Source: Fusicatenibacter sp. (lineage in GTDB: Bacteria; Bacillota; Clostridia; Lachnospirales; Lachnospiraceae). From it: DNA of 46,104 nt. The translations under genes and the position numbers were made by a program. The stretch lies in assembly GCA_017887445.1 (NCBI GenBank), contig JAGHIA010000075.1:1-46104 (forward strand), in the 5' to 3' direction. The notes below the pieces were generated by a model that was given only the letters and a program-made list of their open reading frames with translations, searched no databases and had not been told where the DNA came from. Of the stretch, positions 32,270 to 40,018 are shown piece by piece (the first letter of the stretch is position 1; every line of letters begins with the position of its first letter).

Positions 32270-33514
32270 ATGGCAATTCATGTACTAGACGAAGCCAACC
32301 GCTGTCTGAACTGTAAGGTTCCCCAGTGTCAGAAGGGCTGTCCCATCCACACGCTCATCCCCACGGTCATCCAGCTGATGCTGCAGGGGAAGCTGGACGA
32401 GGCCGGATGGATGCTTTTTGAGAACAACCCTCTGACGACTGTGTGCAGCCTTATCTGCAACCATGAGAATCAATGCGAAGGTCATTGTGTCCTGGGACGC
32501 AAAGGCGCTCCCGTCCATTTTTCTTCAATTGAAAGTTACATTTCTACCACCTACAGCACCAAAATGGTCAAAGGACCGGCGCCCTCCAACGGCATCCGGG
32601 TTGCGATCATCGGCTCCGGACCTGCCGGACTGACCATTGCCGTTCTGCTGGCCCGCAAGGGATACCAGGTGACTATTTTTGAGGGAAAGGATAAGATCGG
32701 AGGCGTTCTCCGCTATGGAATCCCGGATTTCCGTCTTCCGAAAAGCATCCTGGACGATTTCGAATACCGTCATCTGATCCTGAAGGATATCAAGGTACGT
32801 CCCAACACCACCATCGGCGGGGCGATCTCCATCGACGACCTGCTCCGCGACGGTTATAAGTCTATTTTTGTGGGCACCGGGGTATGGAGGCCAAATACCC
32901 TTCACATCAAAGGCGAGACTCTGGGACATGTTCATTTCGGAATCAATTATCTGAACAATCCGGACAGCTTCCATCTGGGAGAGCGGGTGATCGTGATCGG
33001 CGCCGGAAACGCCGCCATGGATGTGGCGCGGACGGCCCTGCGCAAAGGCGTCCGCTATCTCCAGTGCTTCTCCCGCACCTCCACGGTGGCGGCCAGCAAG
33101 CATGAGTTTGACTACGCCGTTCTGGAGGGCGTGGAATTTATTTACCGCAAGATCCCTGTAGAAATCGTCGATGAAGGAGTAATCTTTGCCGACGCGCTGG
33201 AAAAAGAGGACGGCTCCATCGAACAGCTTCCCGGAACGGAAAAGCTCTATCCGGCGGACAGTATTATCATCTCCATCAGCCAGGGTCCGGCCGACAAGCT
33301 GGTCAACACCACAAAAGGATTGAAAGCCAACAGCCGCGGACTTCTCCAGGCAGACGAACAGGGACACACTTCCCGCCCGGAAATTTTTGCCAGCGGCGAC
33401 GTGGTCAACGGCGCGCGCACGGTTGTGGAGGCGGTGGCCCACTCCAAGATCGTGGCCGAGGCTATGGACGCCTATATGCAGAGCCTGCCAAAGGACGGCG
33501 CTTCCGCCCAATGA
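32270..33514 (+). CDS. NAD(P)-dependent oxidoreductase, GltD (glutamate synthase small subunit)-like
   Basis: A 414-residue iron-sulfur flavoprotein of the GltD / dihydropyrimidine-dehydrogenase N-terminal family. The N-terminal cysteines CLNCKVPQCQKGCP and CSLICNHENQCEGHC coordinate two [4Fe-4S] clusters. The FAD site is VAIIGSGPAGLTIA (about 110) and the NAD(P) site IVIGAGNAAMD (about 235). A C-terminal FAD-binding ending (PEIFASGDVVNGARTVVEAVAHSK) is present. The start at 32270 follows AAAGGAAGG. No large GltB-type subunit is adjacent, so it acts with a distant partner or as an electron transfer module (for example an NfnB-like role). The specific reaction is not known. Confidence 0.9.
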   Translation: MAIHVLDEANRCLNCKVPQCQKGCPIHTLIPTVIQLMLQGKLDEAGWMLFENNPLTTVCSLICNHENQCEGHCVLGRKGAPVHFSSIESYISTTYSTKMVKGPAPSNGIRVAIIGSGPAGLTIAVLLARKGYQVTIFEGKDKIGGVLRYGIPDFRLPKSILDDFEYRHLILKDIKVRPNTTIGGAISIDDLLRDGYKSIFVGTGVWRPNTLHIKGETLGHVHFGINYLNNPDSFHLGERVIVIGAGNAAMDVARTALRKGVRYLQCFSRTSTVAASKHEFDYAVLEGVEFIYRKIPVEIVDEGVIFADALEKEDGSIEQLPGTEKLYPADSIIISISQGPADKLVNTTKGLKANSRGLLQADEQGHTSRPEIFASGDVVNGARTVVEAVAHSKIVAEAMDAYMQSLPKDGASAQ

Positions 33515-33540
33515 CCGCCCCATAGAACGAGGTCGAAATC

Positions 33541-33597
33541 AAAATCCCGAGGCCTGCAGCGCGAAGCGTGTAATCGTTCAGCTGTCTGAGCGGTTAC
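33541..33597. repeat. Repeat family A, right-end fragment
   Basis: AAAATCCCGAGGCCTGCAGC, GCGAAGCGTGTAATCGTTCA and a cap GAGCGGTTAC match the right part of family A, with the interior hairpin removed. Confidence 0.7.
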
Positions 33598-33623
33598 AGT
33601 CCAGACATTATTTTGCGCATACG

Positions 33624-33655
33624 AAAAGGAACGCAGACGCTGCGTTCCTTTTTTG
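33624..33655. terminator. Bidirectional terminator
   Basis: AAAAGGAACGCAG and CTGCGTTCCTTTTTT form a 13-bp hairpin with A and T tracts on both sides. It serves the GltD-like gene on the plus strand and the tRNA on the minus strand. Confidence 0.85.
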
Positions 33656-33659
33656 AAAA

Positions 33660-33733
33660 TTGCGGGGGCAGGATTTGAACCTGCGGCCTTCGGGTTATGA
33701 GCCCGACGAGCTTCCAGACTGCTCCACCCCGCG
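33660..33733 (-). tRNA. Initiator tRNA-fMet (CAU)
   Basis: On the minus strand it begins CGCGGGGTGGAGCAG and has the anticodon stem CGGGCTCATAACCCG, with anticodon CAU. The three consecutive G-C pairs in the anticodon stem and the C1-A72 mismatch in the acceptor are hallmarks of the bacterial initiator. The T arm GCAGGTTCAAATCCTGC is complete. CCA is not encoded. Confidence 0.95.
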
Positions 33734-33803
33734 CTGTTTTAATGACATATTCATTATAGTTCCATTTCTGATTCCTGTCAATGGCAAAACAATGGAAAAA
33801 CGC

Positions 33804-33832
33804 TTGATTTCCCCCAGGTTCTGTGATAGACT
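33804..33832 (+). promoter_or_regulatory. Candidate promoter of the PTS IIC gene
   Basis: The -35 TTGATT (33804-33809) and -10 TAGACT (33827-33832) have a 17-bp spacer. The leader between it and the start holds a direct repeat TTACTGTAAAC / TTGCTGTAAAC. Confidence 0.5.
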
Positions 33833-33958
33833 TTTACAATCCAGGAGTTTTACTGTAAACTTTTGCTGTAAACCCGCCGTTTTTGTCCCGCTTGACATTC
33901 TATCCTGCTCAAACATCCGCAAAAACGGCAGGCACCATACCTGAGGGAGGAATCCATA

Positions 33959-35023
33959 ATGAAAACGCTCAAAAAAATATGCAGTCACATTTTTATCGAC
34001 GGCCTGGGCGGTATGACCCACGGTCTGTTCGCAACCCTGATCATAGGAACGATCTTACAGCAGATCGGAACCCTGATTGGCGGCCAGGCGGGCACGCTGA
34101 TCTACCAGGTAGGAAAGATCGCGGCCGCCCTGACCAGCGCCGGGATCGGCGTCGGCGTAGCCGTAAAATACCGGGAAAGTTCACTGGTCACCGTATCCGC
34201 GGCCATCGCCGCCGTCATTGGCGGCTACGCGAGCCAGATTCTTGCCGGAACCTTTTTCGTGGACGGAAACGTGATCTTTTCCGGCCCCGGAGAACCGCTG
34301 GGCGCGTTTATCGCCGCCTTTACCGGCATCACCATCGGACACCTGATCGCCGGAAAAACCAAGCTTGACATTATCCTGACGCCGGTGGTCACCATCGCCT
34401 TCGGCGGAGCCGCGGGACTTCTGGCGGGACCGCCGGTCTCCCGTCTGATGACTGGCCTTGGCAGCATCATCAACTGGGGAACCGAGCAGCAGCCGCTTCT
34501 GATGGGCATTGTGGTCTCGGTGGTCATGGGTATGGTGCTGACGCTTCCCATCAGCTCCGCCGCCCTTGGCATTATCCTGAACCTCTCCGGACTGGCCGCA
34601 GGCGCCGCCACCATCGGCTGCTGCTGCAATATGGTCGGTTTCGCCGTCGCCAGCTACCGTGAAAACGGCTTCGGCGGACTGATTGCCCAGGGTGTCGGCA
34701 CTTCCATGCTCCAGGTGCCCAATATCATGCGCCACCCGCTTATCTGGCTGCCTGCGATCCTCTCCAGCGCGATCCTTGGCCCCGTGGGCACTATGCTGGC
34801 CAATATGCAGAACAATGCCACCGGCTCCGGCATGGGCTCCGCCGGTCTGGTGGGACAGCTCACCACCTACGAGACCATGACCGCCTATGAGCCGCCGGCA
34901 GCGGTACTTATCAAGATCCTGCTGCTGCACTTCGTCCTCCCGGCGCTTCTGTCCCTGCTCTTCTCAGAGTTCATGAGAAAAAAAGGTCTGATCCGCGAGG
35001 GAGATATGGCCCTTGGCCTTTAA
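33959..35023 (+). CDS. PTS sugar transporter subunit IIC (EIIC_2 type)
   Basis: A 354-residue integral membrane protein with about ten hydrophobic segments. It matches the PTS_EIIC_2 family, whose members look like permease domains of the phosphotransferase system. Typical segments are IFIDGLGGMTHGLFATLIIGTI, HLIAGKTKLDIILTPVV and PNIMRHPLIWLPAILSS. No IIA or IIB domain is fused or adjacent, so phosphorylation would need partners elsewhere, or the protein may work as a non-PTS transporter. The substrate is unknown. The start follows TGAGGGAGG. It is monocistronic. Confidence 0.88.
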   Translation: MKTLKKICSHIFIDGLGGMTHGLFATLIIGTILQQIGTLIGGQAGTLIYQVGKIAAALTSAGIGVGVAVKYRESSLVTVSAAIAAVIGGYASQILAGTFFVDGNVIFSGPGEPLGAFIAAFTGITIGHLIAGKTKLDIILTPVVTIAFGGAAGLLAGPPVSRLMTGLGSIINWGTEQQPLLMGIVVSVVMGMVLTLPISSAALGIILNLSGLAAGAATIGCCCNMVGFAVASYRENGFGGLIAQGVGTSMLQVPNIMRHPLIWLPAILSSAILGPVGTMLANMQNNATGSGMGSAGLVGQLTTYETMTAYEPPAAVLIKILLLHFVLPALLSLLFSEFMRKKGLIREGDMALGL

Positions 35024-35043
35024 ACCACACGCAAAGAAAAACG

Positions 35044-35168
35044 GCAGCCGTTCCCCTTGCTGAACGGTTACGAAAAACGCGCAGACGGAAGATCCAACTG
35101 TTTTCTTTGGCATCTTCCGTCTGCGCGCTGCGTTTTACGGCAACGATTCAGCCAGCTGAATCATTACG
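35044..35168. repeat. Two cap palindromes around a terminator-like hairpin
   Basis: GCAGCCGTTCCCC...GAACGGTTACG and GGCAACGATTCAGCCAGCTGAATCATTACG are cap-type palindromes. Between them GCGCAGACGGAAGAT (35079-35093) and ATCTTCCGTCTGCGC (35112-35126) form a perfect 15-bp stem that is followed by a GTTTT run. The hairpin likely ends the PTS gene. Confidence 0.7.
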
Positions 35169-35208
35169 TTTTACAGGATATTTTGATAACCATTCGGTCG
35201 GGCACTTG

Positions 35209-37044
35209 CTATTCATCCTGTTCTGTCTGTTCTGTCTCTGCCATGTCTTCCCCGGCCTGCTCCTGTCCGCTTTCCGGTTCTTCCGGCACCCCGGTCACCA
35301 CAGGCTCCACCGTCCTTTCGATCAGCGCATGTATGATCTCATCCCCGCCCTTTTCCTTGAGAAAGCTTAAAAATCTGCCTGCCATCTCTGTCATGATACT
35401 CTCCAGGCCTTCCATGATCAGCGCCCTTCCGGGAGATTCGTTCCAGTGTACCTCGATCCGTTCTTCCCGGAAATAAATTTTCAGGCTGCGGCGCATGGCC
35501 TCCTCCAGAAACGCCAGGTCGATCTTCAGCACACAGCAGTCCTCTTCATCGAAGCCAGGCGTCGCCGTGGCTCCGACCAGATACGTTTCTCCGTTCACTT
35601 CCACAGCGCTGACACAGGCCCTGTCTCTTCCCAGCGGGATTCTGTGCCGGTCCTGGCCTTCCTCCAGAAGCAGATACAGCTTCCCCCCTTCTTTCCCGAT
35701 GCCCAGCTTTTTGATCCCCTCAGAAAAGTTATTGTGGAACACCTGCATGGCCAGCGGAAACAGGCCCACATGGCCGTCCTCCATCCGGTACATACGCCCA
35801 TAGGGGATCCTCCGTACCGCTTCCTCCCTGGCGGATTCCTTTCGGCCGGGTCCGCGGCGTTTCCAGCCGCCCCGCAGGATTGGATTTTTGCCGCAGACGC
35901 GGCCCTTTACCGCTCCGGTCTGAAGCTCCAGCTGACGTCTTTCCCTGCTATTTTCCGCAAGCCGCTCCCCGGGCTGAAACTCACTGCCGAAGTATTTTCT
36001 CAGGATCCTGAGAAGCTCACAGTTCACAAACAGCTCGTTGCTGCCTGCATTGGTCACGATGACCATCTCCACATCCGGCAGCACCAGGACGTTCTGCCCC
36101 AGCATTCCGTTGAACGCATAGCTGCCAGGGCGTTCATCCATCCAGAGCTGATAGCCATAGCCATACTTTCCAAGCCGCTCCTGGGGCCTGGCATGGACCG
36201 AGGTGGAACGCTCCACCCAGCCTTCTGGCAGGATGCGTCTGCCCTCCCACAGGCCGTCCTGGAGATACAGCTGTCCAAGCTTCGCCGCGTCCTCCGGACA
36301 GAGAAACAGCCCCCAGCCGCCTTTTGTGATCCCCGCCGGGCAGGTTTCCCAGAAAACGTTCTCAATCCCCAGCGGCTCCCACAGCCTTGGCCTTAAATAC
36401 TCCATCATGGACATTCCCGTCCGCTCCGTCACGATCGCGGACAGCAGATAGGAATTCATGCTGTTGTACTCAAAAACGGTTCCCGGAGTCCCGCGCACCG
36501 GCGCTTCCAGAAAACCGCCCACCCAGTCGTTGCCCGACACAGCTCCCATCTCATTAAAGTCTACGCCGCTTTGCATGGTCAGCAGGTTTTCCACTGTGAT
36601 CGCCGGGCGGAAAATTTTCTGGAGCAATCCCATGCGCTCCTGGAAGATCTTATGGATATCTTCATCCAGGGACACTTTTCCCTCCGCTTCCAGAAAGCCA
36701 ATAGCCATGCCGGTGATACTCTTGCACAGAGAATAGGTGGCGTGCCAGATTCCGCTTTGATAGGGCGAAAAGCTGCACTCGCAGATTTTCCGTCCGCGCC
36801 TCAGAATCAGCAGGTGGTGCATATCTGTCTGCTTACTCTTTGCCAGTTCGCCGATCAACGCCGCCAGATAGGCACTGGAGATCCCCTGGCTCTCAGGCGT
36901 TGCCTCCTCAAAACAGGAGCAGGGAATTTCCGGGGAAACCTCCGTCTTCTGGGGTGCGAAGTCCGTCCGCCCCAGATGTCCCGTCGTTCCATTGATCAGT
37001 TCCCAGACCATTTCTATCATATTTAACTGTTCTTTCGCTGCCAT
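35209..37044 (-). CDS. Serine hydrolase, class C beta-lactamase / penicillin-binding-protein fold
   Basis: A 611-residue cytoplasmic-looking serine hydrolase (no signal peptide). The catalytic S-x-x-K is SLCK (about residue 108) in IWHATYSLCKSITGMAIGFL, and the YxN-like motif is YNS in EYNSMNSYLLSAI. A consensus K/H-T-G triad is not evident; the corresponding strand reads YAFNGMLGQNVLVL. Residues from about 375 to 560 form an extra C-terminal domain, then a long acidic tail (Glu/Gln-rich). The start follows AAAGGAGG. Family members are esterases or D-amino-acid hydrolases; the role here is not predictable. Confidence 0.85.
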   Translation of the reverse strand: MAAKEQLNMIEMVWELINGTTGHLGRTDFAPQKTEVSPEIPCSCFEEATPESQGISSAYLAALIGELAKSKQTDMHHLLILRRGRKICECSFSPYQSGIWHATYSLCKSITGMAIGFLEAEGKVSLDEDIHKIFQERMGLLQKIFRPAITVENLLTMQSGVDFNEMGAVSGNDWVGGFLEAPVRGTPGTVFEYNSMNSYLLSAIVTERTGMSMMEYLRPRLWEPLGIENVFWETCPAGITKGGWGLFLCPEDAAKLGQLYLQDGLWEGRRILPEGWVERSTSVHARPQERLGKYGYGYQLWMDERPGSYAFNGMLGQNVLVLPDVEMVIVTNAGSNELFVNCELLRILRKYFGSEFQPGERLAENSRERRQLELQTGAVKGRVCGKNPILRGGWKRRGPGRKESAREEAVRRIPYGRMYRMEDGHVGLFPLAMQVFHNNFSEGIKKLGIGKEGGKLYLLLEEGQDRHRIPLGRDRACVSAVEVNGETYLVGATATPGFDEEDCCVLKIDLAFLEEAMRRSLKIYFREERIEVHWNESPGRALIMEGLESIMTEMAGRFLSFLKEKGGDEIIHALIERTVEPVVTGVPEEPESGQEQAGEDMAETEQTEQDE

Positions 37045-37176
37045 AGGTTATCCTCCTTTGCGCTATTTTACCACAGATCAAAGCTTTCGTCGACGGGATC
37101 CGCAGATATCAAAAAGTATGATACGTAAAGATTCAGCGGTAATATTAAGGTCATAATTATTTTTTGAAAAAAGTGC

Positions 37177-37205
37177 TTGCATTATTCCGTGACTTATGAT
37201 AATAT
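37177..37205 (+). promoter_or_regulatory. Promoter of the tRNA pair
   Basis: The -35 TTGCAT (37177-37182) and -10 TAATAT (37200-37205) have a 17-bp spacer, about 40 bases before tRNA-Glu. Confidence 0.75.
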
Positions 37206-37244
37206 ACATTTGTTGCCAAGTTCGGCAGCGAAAAAACGCTAATC

Positions 37245-37316
37245 GGCTCCGTGGTCAAGCGGTCAAGACATCGCCCTTTCACGGCGGTAACACGGGTTCG
37301 ATTCCCGTCGGAGTCA
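37245..37316 (+). tRNA. tRNA-Glu (UUC)
   Basis: The acceptor GGCTCCG pairs with CGGAGTC (one G-T pair). The anticodon stem CGCC-CTTTCAC-GGCG shows anticodon TTC. The T arm ACGGGTTCGATTCCCGT is intact. CCA is not encoded. Confidence 0.95.
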
Positions 37317-37357
37317 TCTTCTGTTTTAACAGAAGTTCATCCTAACTTAATAGGTAT

Positions 37358-37429
37358 GGCGCAGTAGCCAAGTGGTAAGGCATAGGTCTGCAACACCTCG
37401 ATTCACCGGTTCAAATCCGGTCTGCGCCT
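37358..37429 (+). tRNA. tRNA-Cys (GCA)
   Basis: The acceptor GGCGCAG pairs with CTGCGCC. The anticodon loop TCTGCAA shows anticodon GCA. The T arm CCGGTTCAAATCCGG is intact. It follows tRNA-Glu by 41 bp in the same transcript. Confidence 0.95.
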
Positions 37430-37432
37430 CTG

Positions 37433-37465
37433 AAAAACCTCAGAATGATTTCTGAGGTTTTTATT
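37433..37465 (+). terminator. Terminator after the tRNA pair
   Basis: AAAAACCTCAGA and TCTGAGGTTTTT form a 12-bp hairpin followed by ATTTTTTT. Confidence 0.88.
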
Positions 37466-37475
37466 TTTTTCTGCA

Positions 37476-37617
37476 TAACCGTTCAGCCTTACTGAATGAT
37501 TACACGCTTCGCGATGCACAGAAACCCCATTTCATGCAGTTTCGCGCCACAGGCCTCGGGATTTTCGCGCATTCTGCGCAAAAACACCTCGCGGGATAGT
37601 GCGGGCTGAATAGTTAC
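37476..37617. repeat. Repeat family A, complete copy 5 (inverted)
   Basis: The reverse complement of the other copies. It contains CTTCGCGATGCACAGAAAC, CATTTCATGCAGTTTCGCGC, CCTCGGGATTTTCGCGCATT and CACCTCGCGGGATAGTGC, with caps ATAACCGTTCAGC and GCTGAATAGTTAC. It separates the tRNA terminator from the cobalamin operon promoter. Confidence 0.8.
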
Positions 37618-37658
37618 ACTTTTCTGTTACACCCTGTCGTTTCTCCGCAAAAAAGCGG

Positions 37659-37687
37659 TTGCTATCCGGCAAACAGAGTGCTATACT
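37659..37687 (+). promoter_or_regulatory. Promoter of the cobalamin-riboswitch operon
   Basis: The -35 TTGCTA (37659-37664) and -10 TATACT (37682-37687) have a 17-bp spacer, placing the start of transcription just ahead of the riboswitch. Confidence 0.75.
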
Positions 37688-37719
37688 GTTTACAGCAATT
37701 TATTTGACAACTGAATAAG

Positions 37720-37890
37720 CAGTTGGTGCCGCAGGAAATGCGCTGCGGAGAATAGGGAAACAGGTGAAAGGCCTGTGCGATCTCGTCACTGTATACAGTA
37801 GTGTGCCGCAAAATATGTCACTGAGAAATCGGGAAGGCTGTGGTACGCGCAATCCTGTGAGCCAGGAGACCTGCCAGCTGTGGTACGGGA
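37720..37890 (+). ncRNA. Cobalamin riboswitch
   Basis: The conserved elements appear in order: GGTGCC (P1-P2 region), GGGAAACAGGTGAAAGGCCTG (core helix), the CACTGTA segment, GTCACTG, GGGAAGGC, and the B12 box GAGCCAGGAGACCTGCC at about 37859-37875. An intrinsic terminator at 37943-37976 suggests that ligand binding stops transcription before the operon. Such elements bind adenosyl- or methyl-cobalamin and repress cobalamin synthesis or uptake genes. Confidence 0.93.
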
Positions 37891-37942
37891 ATGTTGAATT
37901 CCAGATCACGAGGTTTGATCGTACCGAAATGTTTTTCGACGG

Positions 37943-37976
37943 TCCAACTGCATTTATGCGTTGGATTTCTTTTTTC
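37943..37976 (+). terminator. Regulated terminator of the riboswitch
   Basis: TCCAAC-T-GCAT / ATGC-GTTGGA forms a stem with one bulge, followed by TTTCTTTTTT. It lies between the B12 box and the first start codon, as expected for riboswitch-controlled attenuation. Confidence 0.8.
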
Positions 37977-38036
37977 CGTATCTTTTTTTATGTTCGCTCA
38001 GATAAGCTGCAAATCTATAAAAAAGGAGAAAGAAAA

Positions 38037-39302
38037 ATGAAACGAAAGAAAGTTGTATCCCTTTTGTGTGCCGCCGCGGTGGCATGCACCCTGTTCGCCG
38101 GATGCGGAGGCGGCACAAACTCCGGTTCCAATTCCAACAGTCCGTCCACTTCCGCTGTTTCTGACAGCGCGGACGATTCTTCCGTGGGCGATTCCTCAGT
38201 GAACGATTCTTCCGCTGACGACACAGTATCCGATCAGGAAGCCGCCGACAATGTAGCCGCTCTCATCGACGCGATCTATGTACAGCAGCGCACCGACGAG
38301 ACAGACACCCAGTGCGAGGAAGCCAAAGCCGCATGGGACGCTCTGACCGACGCCCAGAAAGAGCTGGTGGAGGGTGAAAACGCCGATCCCGATTATTTCG
38401 GCCGCGATACCGGAGACGCTTCCAAGGATGATCCGCTCAACGGCGATGAGATCGGAGAAAACGAGCTTCTTGTGGTAAGCTTCGGAACCTCCTTCAACGA
38501 CAGCCGTGTGGAGGACATCAAAGGAATCGAGGACGCTCTGCAGGCCGCGTATCCTGACTGGTCCGTCCGCAGAGCGTTTACCGCTCAGATTATCATCAAC
38601 CATGTGCAGGCCCGCGACGGCGAGAAGATCGACAACATGGATCAGGCGCTGGAGCGTGCCGTTGCCAACGGTGTAAAGAACCTGGTCATCCAGCCGACCC
38701 ATCTGATGCACGGCGCGGAGTACGACGAGCTGGTAGAAGCTGTCGAGCAGTACAAAGATCAGTTTGAATCCGTACAGATCGCAGAACCGCTTCTTGGCGA
38801 GGTAGGCTCCGACGCTACCGTTATCAATGAGGACAAAGCCGCTGTGGCAGAAGCAGTGACCGCTGCCGCTCTCGCAGACGCCGGCTACGATTCCATCGAT
38901 GCCGCAAAGGCAGACGGCACCGCCTTTGTCTTCCTGGGACACGGAACCGCTCACACCGCCAAGGTTTCCTACAGCCAGATGCAGACACAGATGACTACTC
39001 TGGGATATGACAACGTATTTATCGGCACGGTTGAGGGCGAACCTGAGGAGACCGCCTGCGAAGCAGTGATCGACAGCATCGCCCAGGCAGGCTACACCAA
39101 GGTAGTTCTTCGTCCGCTGATGGTTGTCGCCGGCGACCACGCCAACAACGATATGGCAGGCGAGGACGAGGATTCCTGGCTCAGCATGTTTGAGGCATCC
39201 GGCAATTTTGAAAGCGTAGACACTCAGATCGCCGGGCTTGGACAGATCAGCGCGATCCAGGAGATCTATGTCGCTCATACAGCAGCAGTGATTGGAGAAT
39301 AG
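38037..39302 (+). CDS. cbiK: Lipoprotein sirohydrochlorin cobaltochelatase, CbiK type
   Basis: A 421-residue extracytoplasmic CbiK. Residues 1-22 are a lipoprotein signal with Cys23 in FAGC. A Ser/Asp-rich linker (26-65) is followed by a helical segment (about 70-115, LIDAI...AWDALTDAQKELV) of the kind found in Firmicutes surface proteins. The chelatase domain starts ELLVVSFGTSFNDSR (143). His302 (FLGHG), Glu333 (TVEGEPE) and His368 (VVAGDHANND) match the metal-binding His, Glu and His of Salmonella CbiK. The family inserts Co2+ into sirohydrochlorin. The start follows AAAAGGAGAAAG. It is the first gene after the riboswitch. A lipid-anchored location is unusual; Desulfovibrio periplasmic CbiK is the nearest known parallel. 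Confidence 0.92.
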   Translation: MKRKKVVSLLCAAAVACTLFAGCGGGTNSGSNSNSPSTSAVSDSADDSSVGDSSVNDSSADDTVSDQEAADNVAALIDAIYVQQRTDETDTQCEEAKAAWDALTDAQKELVEGENADPDYFGRDTGDASKDDPLNGDEIGENELLVVSFGTSFNDSRVEDIKGIEDALQAAYPDWSVRRAFTAQIIINHVQARDGEKIDNMDQALERAVANGVKNLVIQPTHLMHGAEYDELVEAVEQYKDQFESVQIAEPLLGEVGSDATVINEDKAAVAEAVTAAALADAGYDSIDAAKADGTAFVFLGHGTAHTAKVSYSQMQTQMTTLGYDNVFIGTVEGEPEETACEAVIDSIAQAGYTKVVLRPLMVVAGDHANNDMAGEDEDSWLSMFEASGNFESVDTQIAGLGQISAIQEIYVAHTAAVIGE

Positions 39303-39310
39303 TAAATATT

Positions 39311-39889
39311 ATGAAAAGAAAAAAACTGACCTTCCTCTTTGCAGCGCTTCTGTCCTGCAGCATCCTGATCAACGGATGCAAAAACACAGATCCTTCCAAT
39401 TCCGGAAAGGCGGACACTTCCTCTGTATCAGATGCTTCTTCTGTCTCAGATCCTGATGCCTCTGCCGAGACCACATCCGGTTCTTCCCAGGAAGCGGATG
39501 GCGGAGCGCAGAAAACTGAGCTGGAAGACGGCGTTTATACCGCCGACTTTGACACGGACAGCAGCATGTTCCATGTCAGCGAGGCCTGCGGCGGGAAAGG
39601 CACCCTTACCGTGGAAAACGGTGAGATGACCATACATATTTCCCTCGCTTCCAAAAATATTGTCAACCTCTATCCCGGCCTTGCCGAGGACGCGAAGAAG
39701 GACGGGGCAAAGCTTCTGGAACCCACCGTGGACACCGTTACCTACAGCGACGGCATTTCCGAGGACGTTTACGGATTTGACGTTCCCGTTCCGGCTCTGG
39801 ACGAAGAATTCGATCTGGCGCTGGTGGGGACCAAGGGAACCTGGTACGACCATAAGGTCAGTGTCTCCAACCCTGAAAAAACAGAATAA
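39311..39889 (+). CDS. Surface lipoprotein, NEAT-like beta domain (unrecognised family)
   Basis: A 192-residue lipoprotein. The signal peptide ends at INGC (Cys about 23), followed by a Ser/Asp/Ala-rich linker (about 30-70). One beta-rich domain (about 72-187) begins ELEDGVYTADFDTD, includes GKGTLTVENGEMTIHISLAS and VPVPALDEEFDLALVG, and ends YDHKVSVSNPE. This outline (DGxYxxD, a TVxxGxM strand, a final H.V strand) resembles NEAT or related tetrapyrrole-binding beta-sandwiches, but I see no diagnostic heme ligand. The next gene is a paralogue. The position between CbiK and an ABC importer suggests capture or handover of a corrin or porphyrin. The ribosome binding site is weak. Confidence 0.75.
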   Translation: MKRKKLTFLFAALLSCSILINGCKNTDPSNSGKADTSSVSDASSVSDPDASAETTSGSSQEADGGAQKTELEDGVYTADFDTDSSMFHVSEACGGKGTLTVENGEMTIHISLASKNIVNLYPGLAEDAKKDGAKLLEPTVDTVTYSDGISEDVYGFDVPVPALDEEFDLALVGTKGTWYDHKVSVSNPEKTE

Positions 39890-39904
39890 ACGTTTCAAAA
39901 AACA

Positions 39905-39945
39905 GGGGCGCTGTCGCTGCGGCAGGCCCCTGATTTGCATTTTTC
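39905..39945 (+). terminator. Possible intra-operon attenuator
   Basis: CAGGGGC...GCCCCTG forms a 7-bp stem around a GC-rich loop, followed by a T-rich stretch (ATTTGCATTTTT). It may partly reduce transcription into the genes beyond. Confidence 0.4.
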
Positions 39946-40018
39946 GTTACGATTTACAGCAGCCGCGAACACTTGCTGTTTGCGGCGTGAGAGCTACTAT
40001 GTTTGCGAGGAAACCATT

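Noticed and set aside
33660-37429. A tRNA-associated integrated element between the tRNA genes
   Set aside because: There is no integrase and no duplicated tRNA 3' end; the genes between are ordinary chromosomal types.
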